From Marinilabiliaceae bacterium JC040 (lineage in GTDB: Bacteria > Bacteroidota > Bacteroidia > Bacteroidales > Marinifilaceae): 64,000 nucleotides of DNA. Position numbers and translations under genes: made by a program. Location: contig SNAP01000005.1 in NCBI GenBank assembly GCA_022496785.1, forward strand, positions 88,950 to 152,949, given 5' to 3'. Each line of letters opens with the position of its first letter. The stretch's first letter is position 1. The notes beneath the pieces are model-generated. The model did no database searches, was not told the origin of the DNA, and worked only from the letters and a program-made list of their open reading frames with translations. Shown here one piece after another: positions 1 through 7,521 of the stretch.

Positions 1-68
1 ATCACTGCGGCCATTGAACTATCAGTTCCACCGCTCATTGCCAATAATATCTTAGTTGCTTCCACCAC
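1..68 (-). CDS. mnmA: tRNA-specific 2-thiouridylase MnmA, N-terminal fragment
   Basis: Only the first ~22 codons lie in the window. The minus strand reads a short lead-in, then LLAMSGGTDSSMAAV, the PP-loop ATP-pyrophosphatase motif that opens MnmA. MnmA thiolates U34 of tRNA Lys, Glu and Gln using ATP and a persulfide sulfur. No ATG precedes the motif in frame after the upstream TGA; two adjacent GTG codons (66-68 and 63-65) are the probable starts, so the gene overlaps the 3' end of the MORN-protein gene by up to 17 bases and is probably translationally coupled to it. The ATG inside the motif (36-38) is too late to be the start because the preceding strand residues are conserved in the family. 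The rest lies beyond position 1. Confidence 0.8.
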   Translation of the reverse strand, partial: MVEATKILLAMSGGTDSSMAAV

Positions 69-795
69 TATTCACTTGTTTTAAAAATTCATATGGATTT
101 GACATATATTTCTCTGGATCTACTATCTTCTTATTAGATTTTTCTTCCTTTGGCTTATTCTTACTACTTACTTCTAATCCCATACTATAAGTAATGGTAT
201 ATTCATGAGCTCCCCTATAATATGTCCAAGTTCCTTCTTTATATGCTTCAACATATTTTCCAACAATACTAATTTCACCTCTTCTATTATAAGCTACAAA
301 TTTACCATCAAGTTTCCCTTTAGTAAAAAGAGCTAGAAACATCAATTTCTTATTTCTATAATACCTTCTCCACTCTCCTTCTTTTATTCCATTATTCCAA
401 AAGATAGTTTCTTTTATCCCTCCTTCTGGATAATATAAGAAAGAATCACCATCCTTTTTACCTTTAACATAATTCTCTCTAGAAATTAATCTATCTTCAC
501 TAAAATAATTCCAGATACTATCTTTCTTATTATCAACGTATCTTCCTGTTGCTATTAGTTTTCCTGTTTTATTGTAAAAAGTAGCATTTACATACTTCTC
601 AAAATAATTTAACTCTGCTTTAATAATTCCTGTTGGATAATATCGTTTAAACACACCAACTGGCTTACCATCCCTAAACATTCCCTTGTACATTAACTTT
701 CCGTTAGGATAATGTTTCTCTTTATAATCCATCTGCTTTTGAGCAAATGTTAAGGTACTAATCCCCATCAATACCAATAATAATAATCTTCTCAT
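52..795 (-). CDS. Secreted MORN-repeat (YwqK-like) protein
   Basis: A 247-residue protein with a clear signal peptide (cleavage after about residue 18, TFAQ). The body is a series of about eight degenerate MORN-type units of the form YxxGxxxxxGxF...GxWxxYY, spread over residues 30-200, as in the YwqK family of Bacteroidota. MORN sheets usually serve as binding scaffolds; no enzymatic motif is visible and the role is unknown. The C-terminal ~40 residues are polar and Lys-rich. Upstream on the minus strand is a TAGATTTG -7-like box (818-825), next to an inverted repeat ATAACA-N5-TGTTAT (800-816) just before the start. The downstream mnmA start overlaps its stop. Family assignment is secure at the repeat level only. 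Confidence 0.8.
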   Translation of the reverse strand: MRRLLLLVLMGISTLTFAQKQMDYKEKHYPNGKLMYKGMFRDGKPVGVFKRYYPTGIIKAELNYFEKYVNATFYNKTGKLIATGRYVDNKKDSIWNYFSEDRLISRENYVKGKKDGDSFLYYPEGGIKETIFWNNGIKEGEWRRYYRNKKLMFLALFTKGKLDGKFVAYNRRGEISIVGKYVEAYKEGTWTYYRGAHEYTITYSMGLEVSSKNKPKEEKSNKKIVDPEKYMSNPYEFLKQVNSGGSN

Positions 796-817
796 TTTAA
801 TAACATATTGTGTTATA

Positions 818-825
818 CAAATCTA
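818..825 (-). promoter_or_regulatory. -7 box for the MORN-protein gene
   Basis: The minus strand reads TAGATTTG, matching the Bacteroidota -7 consensus TAnnTTTG, 22 bases upstream of the ATG at 795. No good -33 TTTG is seen at the usual 19-21 base spacing, so this is a partial promoter match. Confidence 0.45.
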
Positions 826-865
826 TAAAAAAATATCATAACCACTGATTTTACAAGTAAAGCAT

Positions 866-905
866 AAAAAAATCGAGATACAAAAATAATAAATGTACCT
901 CGATC
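866..905 (-). terminator. Rho-independent terminator after engB
   Basis: Arms at 895-905 and 873-883 form an 11-bp stem (one G-U pair) in the minus-strand RNA, followed by seven U residues. It lies directly downstream of engB and separates it from the MORN-protein gene. Confidence 0.8.
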
Positions 906-929
906 TCGAATAATTGTTATAGTTGTCTT

Positions 930-1532
930 TTAATAATCTAATTCTTCATTTGTTTCCTCAATAAAAGAAATTAATTCATCTTTTCCTAATCTAGACGATG
1001 AAGATGTTACATACATCCTTGGCAATTCCTCCCAAGTCTTCAATAATTCCTCTTTATAGAAACTTAGATTTGTATGCAATTTTGTCTTTGTTAATTTATC
1101 TGCTTTTGTAAATACAATTTGAAATGGTATTCCGTTTTCACCTAACCAATTCATAAAATCCATATCTACTTTCTGAGGTTCATGTCTACAATCAACTAAA
1201 ACAAATAAACAAACTAAATTCTCTCTTCCTAATATATAAGAATGGATTATTTTATTAATCTTTGCTATTAATGTTTTAGATATTTTTGCATATCCATAAC
1301 CTGGTAAATCAACTAAATACCAAAAATCATTAATCTCAAAATGATTTATTAATTGAGTCTTTCCAGGACGACCTGATACTTTTGCTAAGCTTTTACGCTC
1401 TGTTAGCATATTTATCAAAGAAGACTTTCCAACATTCGAACGTCCAATAAAAGCATATTCAGGTCTATTTGGTGCAGGGCACTTCTTATAGTCTGTATTA
1501 CTCATTAGAAACTTAGAACTGTTAATTGGCAT
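930..1532 (-). CDS. engB: Ribosome biogenesis GTP-binding protein EngB/YsxC
   Basis: A 200-residue single-domain TRAFAC GTPase of the YihA/YsxC/EngB family, needed in other bacteria for late assembly of the large ribosomal subunit. Visible motifs are the P-loop GRSNVGKSS (30-38), the G2 region around GKTQ (57-60), G3 DLPG followed by YGYAK (75-83), G4 TKAD (142-145) and a G5-like serine cluster near residue 175. Length is typical. It lies 21 bases after the DEAD-box helicase gene on the same strand, so the two are probably co-transcribed, which fits a shared role in RNA/ribosome metabolism. A strong terminator follows. Confidence 0.95.
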   Translation of the reverse strand: MPINSSKFLMSNTDYKKCPAPNRPEYAFIGRSNVGKSSLINMLTERKSLAKVSGRPGKTQLINHFEINDFWYLVDLPGYGYAKISKTLIAKINKIIHSYILGRENLVCLFVLVDCRHEPQKVDMDFMNWLGENGIPFQIVFTKADKLTKTKLHTNLSFYKEELLKTWEELPRMYVTSSSSRLGKDELISFIEETNEELDY

Positions 1533-1553
1533 TCTTTATTCCTCCTTTATTTA

Positions 1554-3353
1554 TTATTTTCTTCGTCTATCCTTTTTATTTCTAAAATCTTGATTTGGTG
1601 ACTTTCTTCTTCCACCTTTATTATCTCCAAATCTTCTATCTCCAGATTTCTTATCAAAGCGTCTGTTTCCACCTCGTTTATCATCAAAACGTCGGTTTCC
1701 TCTTCCACCTCTTCCCATTGAAGATTTTGTTAATTTAACAACTTCTCCTTGATATCTTATTCCTGTTGCTATCGCTTGGTTAAAAGCTTCTTCATAATTT
1801 GAATCTACTTCAAATTTAGAACTATCTGAGAATATTTTTATAGCTCCAACTTCTACTCCATTTGAACGAGTAATTCTACTTACTAATCCAATAATATCAA
1901 CTGGTTTTAAACCTGAATCACTTCCTACTTCTACTGCAAATGTTGAGAAATTATATTTACTATCACGTTTTCTTCTTCCATCCCTTCCATCTCTCTCATC
2001 TCTTCTTGAAAACGATCTCTCTTTTTCTGATAAATTCAAATCTTCAACATTCTTATATGAATTTATTAATCTATAAAATTCACTAGAAATCATTTGCTTT
2101 ATCAATTCCTCTTTAGAAACATGCTCAAATTTAGATAAGAATTCTTCATAAATTTCTGTTATTGACTCATCTTCTGTATTTGCCTCAGATAATTTGTCAA
2201 TAAAATAATTCAATCTATTCTTGCATACTTCTTCTCCTGTTGGAACATTACAATAATCAAATTTCTTTTTTATTTGATGCTCTATTCTCTTTAATTTTCC
2301 TTTCTCTCTTGAATGGATAATAGCAATAGATTCACCTTTTTTACCTGCACGTCCTGTTCTACCACTTCTATGAGTATAACTCTCAACATCCTCAGGTAAA
2401 TTGAAATTGAATACATGTGTTAAATTATTAACGTCTAGACCTCTAGCTGCAACATCTGTTGCTATTAATAATTTTACAGATTTATCTCTAAACTTCTGCA
2501 TAACATGGTCTCTCTGTGCTTGAGATAATTCTCCATGAAGAGAATCAGCATCAAAACCATCTCTAACTAATTTAGAAGCTATATCTCTACAATCTTGACG
2601 TGTTCTACAGAATACAATTCCATATAAATCAGGATTACTATCTACTAAACGTTTTAGAACCTCGTAACAATCTTTTGCTCTTACCATATAATATGAATGG
2701 TGAACATCATCAGATCCTTGATTCTTCGATCCACATGTCAATGATTTTGCATCATGCATATAGTTTTTTGCTATAGACTCAACATCTCTTGGCATTGTTG
2801 CCGAGAACAATAATGTTTGTCTTGTCTCTGGCATTTCTGCTAATATAGAATTCAAATCTTCTTTAAATCCCATATTTAACATTTCATCAGCTTCATCTAA
2901 TATTACTGATGATACATTTGATAATTTTGCTTCACCACGACGGATTAAATCTAATAATCTTCCTGGTGTTGCAACTAAAATATTTACCCCCCTTTTCAAA
3001 GAACTTATTTGTCGACGTATATCAGTACCTCCGTATACCGCCAAAACGCGAAGTCCTTTTACATACTTCCCATAGTTCATCAAATCCTTTGATATTTGAA
3101 GACATAATTCTCGAGTAGGACTTAAAATAACTGCTTGAATGTCTTTTGATGCCACATCAATCTTTTGAATAATGGGCAACCCAAATGCTGCTGTCTTCCC
3201 CGTTCCTGTTTGAGCTAAAGCGACTAAATCGCCACCTTCTTCTAATAATACAGGAATTACTTTTTCTTGTACAGGAGTTGCATTCTCGAAACCCATCTCA
3301 GTTATTCCTTTAAGAATACTTTCCTCTACGCCTAATTCTTTAAAATTTGCCAT
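1554..3353 (-). CDS. deaD: DEAD-box RNA helicase, DeaD/CsdA type
   Basis: A 599-residue ATP-dependent RNA helicase. The core has AQTGTGKT (47-54), PTREL (79-83), TPGR (129-132), DEAD (153-156), SAT (184-186), ARGLD and HRSGRTGR. After the core comes a helical linker (about 380-465), then a DbpA-type RNA-binding domain (about 470-545), then an Arg/Gly/Lys-rich tail with repeated NRRFD-like units. This layout matches DeaD/CsdA proteins that unwind structured RNA during ribosome assembly and cold adaptation. It is the first gene of the deaD-engB pair. The exact subfamily name is inferred from architecture. Confidence 0.93.
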   Translation of the reverse strand: MANFKELGVEESILKGITEMGFENATPVQEKVIPVLLEEGGDLVALAQTGTGKTAAFGLPIIQKIDVASKDIQAVILSPTRELCLQISKDLMNYGKYVKGLRVLAVYGGTDIRRQISSLKRGVNILVATPGRLLDLIRRGEAKLSNVSSVILDEADEMLNMGFKEDLNSILAEMPETRQTLLFSATMPRDVESIAKNYMHDAKSLTCGSKNQGSDDVHHSYYMVRAKDCYEVLKRLVDSNPDLYGIVFCRTRQDCRDIASKLVRDGFDADSLHGELSQAQRDHVMQKFRDKSVKLLIATDVAARGLDVNNLTHVFNFNLPEDVESYTHRSGRTGRAGKKGESIAIIHSREKGKLKRIEHQIKKKFDYCNVPTGEEVCKNRLNYFIDKLSEANTEDESITEIYEEFLSKFEHVSKEELIKQMISSEFYRLINSYKNVEDLNLSEKERSFSRRDERDGRDGRRKRDSKYNFSTFAVEVGSDSGLKPVDIIGLVSRITRSNGVEVGAIKIFSDSSKFEVDSNYEEAFNQAIATGIRYQGEVVKLTKSSMGRGGRGNRRFDDKRGGNRRFDKKSGDRRFGDNKGGRRKSPNQDFRNKKDRRRK

Positions 3354-3535
3354 TAAATATTACATTTTTACTTACAAGCGAGCAAAGATAGTATATTAAA
3401 GCTTGCAAATCAAATATTTATGCATATCCGTAAAAATAGTTTGCTTTTTATTATCCATATATAAAAATGATTTTTAATTTCGCAATTACAAATGTTCATA
3501 AGTTAAAATTATAAAACACATTAATTAAAGATATT

Positions 3536-4726
3536 ATGTACGGAGAATTTAAAGACTTCCTTATTAAGGAAATTGATTCTATTAAAGAATCGGGACTATA
3601 CAAGTCTGAAAGAATCATCACTACACCTCAAGATGCTGAAATTGAGATCAGTACTGGTGAAAAAGTTTTAAACTTTTGTGCTAACAACTACCTTGGATTA
3701 TCATCTCACCCAAGAGTTATTGAAGGTGCTAAAAAAGCATTAGAAACTCATGGATATGGAATGTCATCTGTACGTTTCATTTGTGGTACACAAGACATCC
3801 ACAAAGAATTAGAAGCAAAAATTGCTAAATTCTTCGCTACAGAAGATACTATCTTATATGCTGCATGTTTTGATGCTAATGGTGGTGTTTTCGAACCTCT
3901 TTTCTCTAAAGATGACGCTATCATCTCTGATGAGTTAAATCATGCTTCTATTATCGACGGTGTTCGTCTTTGTAAAGCTGCTCGTTACAGATATAAGCAT
4001 GCTAATATGGCTGATCTTGAAGAACAATTAAAGATGTCTCAAGCTCAACGTTTTAGAATCATTGTTACTGACGGTGTTTTCTCTATGGACGGTGATATCG
4101 CTAAATTGAACGAAATTTGCGATCTTGCTGATAAATACAATGCTCTTGTTATGGTTGATGATTCTCACTCTGCTGGTTTCATCGGTAAAACAGGTCGTGG
4201 TACTGCTGAATATCACAATTGCATGGATAGAGTTGATATCGTGACTGGTACTTTAGGTAAAGCTTTAGGTGGTGCTATGGGTGGTTTCACTACAGGTAAA
4301 AAAGAAATTATCGATATGCTTCGTCAACGTTCTAGACCATATTTATTCTCTAACTCTTTAGCTCCTGTTGTTGTTGGTGCTTCTATAGCTGTTTTTGACA
4401 TGCTATCTGAATCTACTGAATTAAGAGATAAAGTAATGGATAACGCAGAATATTTTAGAAATAAATTAACTGAAGCTGGTTTTGATATTAAACCTTCTGA
4501 ATCTGCTATTGCTGCATTAATGCTTTATGATGCAAAACTTTCTCAAGTATTTGCTGAAAAACTTCAAGAAGAAAACATCTATGTTACTGGTTTCTTCTAC
4601 CCTGTTGTTCCTAAAGATGCTGCTCGTATCAGAATTCAACTTTCTGCTGCTCATTCAAGAGAACAATTAGATAGAGCTTTAGTTGCTTTCATTAAAATTG
4701 GTAAAGAACTTAAGGTTATTAAATAA
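3536..4726 (+). CDS. kbl: Glycine C-acetyltransferase (2-amino-3-ketobutyrate CoA ligase)
   Basis: A 396-residue fold-type I PLP enzyme of the alpha-oxoamine synthase family. It catalyses the reversible CoA-dependent cleavage of 2-amino-3-ketobutyrate to glycine and acetyl-CoA in threonine catabolism. Visible are the NYLGLSSHP substrate region, the aspartate/histidine of DDSH (208-211) and the PLP lysine in TLGKALGG (K242). Length and N-terminus match Kbl rather than serine palmitoyltransferase. No threonine dehydrogenase gene is adjacent. Codon use is richer in C-ending codons than in neighbouring hypothetical genes, as in a well expressed gene. A strong bidirectional terminator follows. Confidence 0.95.
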   Translation: MYGEFKDFLIKEIDSIKESGLYKSERIITTPQDAEIEISTGEKVLNFCANNYLGLSSHPRVIEGAKKALETHGYGMSSVRFICGTQDIHKELEAKIAKFFATEDTILYAACFDANGGVFEPLFSKDDAIISDELNHASIIDGVRLCKAARYRYKHANMADLEEQLKMSQAQRFRIIVTDGVFSMDGDIAKLNEICDLADKYNALVMVDDSHSAGFIGKTGRGTAEYHNCMDRVDIVTGTLGKALGGAMGGFTTGKKEIIDMLRQRSRPYLFSNSLAPVVVGASIAVFDMLSESTELRDKVMDNAEYFRNKLTEAGFDIKPSESAIAALMLYDAKLSQVFAEKLQEENIYVTGFFYPVVPKDAARIRIQLSAAHSREQLDRALVAFIKIGKELKVIK

Positions 4727-4744
4727 TAAGTCTTAACTATATAC

Positions 4745-4779
4745 AAAAAGGTGGCATTCAGTAGAATGCCACCTTTTTT
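4745..4779. terminator. Bidirectional rho-independent terminator (kbl / TPR gene)
   Basis: A perfect 15-bp inverted repeat (arms 4745-4759 and 4764-4778) encloses the loop AGTA, with A-runs and T-runs on its outer sides. It can stop kbl transcription on the plus strand and the convergent TPR gene on the minus strand. Confidence 0.93.
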
Positions 4780-4796
4780 ATTTATATTATTAAATC

Positions 4797-5975
4797 CTAT
4801 TTAGATTCCATCTCAACTTTTAGACGAGAATAATATTTATACTTAGCTCTAAAATGAGAATTTTTTGTTTTTAATTTTGTATAAATCTCTTTTAGAACAA
4901 TTACTGGAGCTATTTCATTAAGATTTGCTCCATGTGCTTTTTCAAAATCAGGAATTAATTCTTCATATTCTTTTAATACTTTTCGTATTTGTCTAGAATA
5001 CTGATAATTATTCATAACTCTATCATTAATATATCTATGATGCTTAGTGACTTTATTATACTTCACAAGACCTTTATTGTATAGAGATATAAAATCATTA
5101 GGTTCTATTTCTAATGCTTTCTCATACATCTTTACTGCATCGTCAAATCTTCCCATCTTATCGAAAAGAGTTCCTTTAGCTCTATAGAAAATAATATTAT
5201 TAGGTTCTTGCTCTATTGCAGCATTAATATATTTTTCTGCTTTTCTATAATCTTTACCGAATAGATAGAAATTTATTAATTCTCCTAATAAGAATACATC
5301 ATTAGGATATTTCTCTATACCTTCATGAAGGTATTTAAACCCTTTCTCTTTATCTCCTATTTTCAAATAAGCTTCAGATAAATTAATATAGCATTTCTCT
5401 TGTTTATAATTTAATTTCAGAACTTTCTCATAAAGAGGTATTGCTCCTTCATATTTACCTAATTTAAAAGCGGTTAAAGCAGTATAATAGATAGTTGGAG
5501 TATCCACTATTCTATTTTTTGCTAATATCTTGCTATTATTTATTTCAAGAACACTCTTAAAACTTTGTAAAGCTCTATCATATTTACCTTCATTAAAGAA
5601 TTTCTTTCCTTGCTCTGCGAAATCTATCCTAAGATTGTTATAATAAGTATACATCTTTCTTTTAAAACGACCTTTTGTATCTAGATTTATACATTTCTTA
5701 TATGCATCATATGCAATTTCTAAAGGAGTATCTGATAATTTTCTATAATCCTTATTAGTAGATTCATAAATAAACTGATAAACAACTCCTTTAACATAGT
5801 ATGCTTTAGGCCATTCTATACATTTTTTATGACTAATTCCTTTATCAATTAACTCTTTTGCTTTCTTCAAATCTCCTGCTCTAGCAAGACTTGAAGCAGA
5901 ATGTATTTTCCCCTTTTGCGCATACACTGAGTTCAGTATACCAACTAAAACCAATATAAGTAATAATTTTTTCAT
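4797..5975 (-). CDS. Secreted TPR-repeat protein (paralogue A)
   Basis: A 392-residue protein with a signal peptide (residues 1-19, ending VYAQ) followed by tetratricopeptide repeats. Clear TPR helices include the units starting near AYKKCINLD, GKYDRALQSFKSVLEI, LYEKVLKLNY and MYEKALEIEPN. TPRs form protein-binding superhelices; no enzymatic domain is present. It is the tandem paralogue of the gene at 6152-7330: both are 392 residues and share the AQKGKI-S-A start, the HKKCIEW/HRKCIEW motif and a C-terminal EIYTKL block. Likely periplasmic or surface-associated; role unknown. Confidence 0.85.
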   Translation of the reverse strand: MKKLLLILVLVGILNSVYAQKGKIHSASSLARAGDLKKAKELIDKGISHKKCIEWPKAYYVKGVVYQFIYESTNKDYRKLSDTPLEIAYDAYKKCINLDTKGRFKRKMYTYYNNLRIDFAEQGKKFFNEGKYDRALQSFKSVLEINNSKILAKNRIVDTPTIYYTALTAFKLGKYEGAIPLYEKVLKLNYKQEKCYINLSEAYLKIGDKEKGFKYLHEGIEKYPNDVFLLGELINFYLFGKDYRKAEKYINAAIEQEPNNIIFYRAKGTLFDKMGRFDDAVKMYEKALEIEPNDFISLYNKGLVKYNKVTKHHRYINDRVMNNYQYSRQIRKVLKEYEELIPDFEKAHGANLNEIAPVIVLKEIYTKLKTKNSHFRAKYKYYSRLKVEMESK

Positions 5976-6086
5976 ATGTTCTATCTATTCTTGTATTTTA
6001 CAATATCTACCTAATACTTCCAATTAAAGTTTAAAATTACGAATAAATATGTTTCTATAAAAAATATCTAATAAGGAAATATAGAA

Positions 6087-6121
6087 TAAAAAAACTCCAC
6101 TTTACTTAAAATATAGTGGAG
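6087..6121 (-). terminator. Terminator after TPR paralogue B
   Basis: Arms at 6115-6121 and 6095-6101 form a 7-bp stem on the minus strand followed by a run of about eight U residues. It separates the two TPR genes, so each probably has its own promoter. Confidence 0.65.
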
Positions 6122-6151
6122 CTTAATGAGTTATATTAAATTATGTTTTAA

Positions 6152-7330
6152 CTATTTTGCTTGCATTTCTTTTTCTAATTTTAAAAAATATTCAAACATA
6201 GCCATATATTCATTACTTTGATATCTAAGTTTTGTATAAATCTCTTTTAATACTATTACAGTTGCTATTTCTTTAGGATTTATTTTATAAGCTTTTTCAA
6301 AACTTGGTATTAATTTTTCTAAATCCCTATTAATTATATTTACCTTCTGAGTATACTCTTTTTCGCTTACAACATTTTTACTAGCTGACTTATAGCGATC
6401 AAGTATCTTATTATATTTAAATATACTTGTATTATATAATGCTATAAAATTATTAGGATCTATTTCTAAAATTTTATTGTAAACATCAATTGCTTCATCA
6501 AATCTTTTCATCTTTTCATAAAGAGATCCCATAGCTGTATAATATCTAACATTATTAGGCTCCAATACTATTGCTGCATTAAGAAATTCTTCTGTTTGTT
6601 TATAATCATCCCCAGATAAATAATAATCTATTAATCGCCCTAGTATAAAGTGATTAGAAGGAAATTTCACATGCCCTTCTTTCAAATATTCTAAACTTGT
6701 TTCCTTATCTCCTATTTTAATATATAAATCTGCAAGACTTTCATAGCAATTCTCTATTTTATAAGAATCCTCTAATGCTTTTTTGTAATATTTTATACTC
6801 TCTCTATTTTTATTCACATTAAATAATGCAACACCAGTATAATAATAAATTGCAGTATTTTTAGTTTTAATCTTTTGAAGAACCTTACTATTACTTATTT
6901 CTAATGCAGCTTTAAAATAATTATATGCTAATTCATATTTACCATTATTAAAATATTTAGACCCTTCATTAGTAAAATCTATTCTTAGATTCTTGAAATA
7001 TGGAATCATCTTTTTCTTAAACTTTTCTTTCCCATCTAATTCTATACACTTTTTATAAGCTTTATAAGCTACTAACAAAGGATTATTTGAAAAAGATTTA
7101 TAAGCTGTTGTAGATTTCTCAAAAATACTTTGATATACAATACCCTTTACAAAATAGGATTTTGCCCACTCAATACATTTTCTATGGCTAATCCCTTTAT
7201 CCAATAACATCTTAGCTCTAGATAAATTTCCTGATCTTACTGAACTATAGGCAGAGTTAATTTTTCCTTTTTGAGCATATACAATCGTAATTGTAAATGT
7301 GATAATCAATAACAAGAACAACTTCTTCAT
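6152..7330 (-). CDS. Secreted TPR-repeat protein (paralogue B)
   Basis: A 392-residue TPR protein with a signal peptide (about 1-19, VYAQ), same length and architecture as paralogue A at 4797-5975. The repeats and the terminal block with PKEIATVIVLKEIYTKLR are conserved while the linkers have diverged, which indicates an old tandem duplication. Visible TPR units include YYKKALEDSY, LNAAIVLEPNN and VYNKILEIDPNN. No catalytic motif. It probably works as a periplasmic or envelope scaffold; partner unknown. Confidence 0.85.
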   Translation of the reverse strand: MKKLFLLLIITFTITIVYAQKGKINSAYSSVRSGNLSRAKMLLDKGISHRKCIEWAKSYFVKGIVYQSIFEKSTTAYKSFSNNPLLVAYKAYKKCIELDGKEKFKKKMIPYFKNLRIDFTNEGSKYFNNGKYELAYNYFKAALEISNSKVLQKIKTKNTAIYYYTGVALFNVNKNRESIKYYKKALEDSYKIENCYESLADLYIKIGDKETSLEYLKEGHVKFPSNHFILGRLIDYYLSGDDYKQTEEFLNAAIVLEPNNVRYYTAMGSLYEKMKRFDEAIDVYNKILEIDPNNFIALYNTSIFKYNKILDRYKSASKNVVSEKEYTQKVNIINRDLEKLIPSFEKAYKINPKEIATVIVLKEIYTKLRYQSNEYMAMFEYFLKLEKEMQAK

Positions 7331-7444
7331 ATTAACATTTATTTAGTATTATTATCTGTTTTATTTAAAATACTATAAATATACAAATAAATGTTAATTA
7401 TTCAAGTAATTTATTTAGTTAGATATAAATAATTTTTACAAACA

Positions 7445-7480
7445 TAATAAAGGAACTATCTTAAAAAAAGATAATCCCTT
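7445..7480 (-). terminator. Terminator after the TonB-receptor-like gene
   Basis: Arms 7468-7480 and 7450-7462 pair over 13 bp on the minus strand (G-U pairs included) around a U5 loop, followed by a moderately U-rich tail. Confidence 0.6.
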
Positions 7481-7521
7481 ATTTATAATCATAGGTTTCG
7501 ATTTGAATCCTTTGCCAATAA

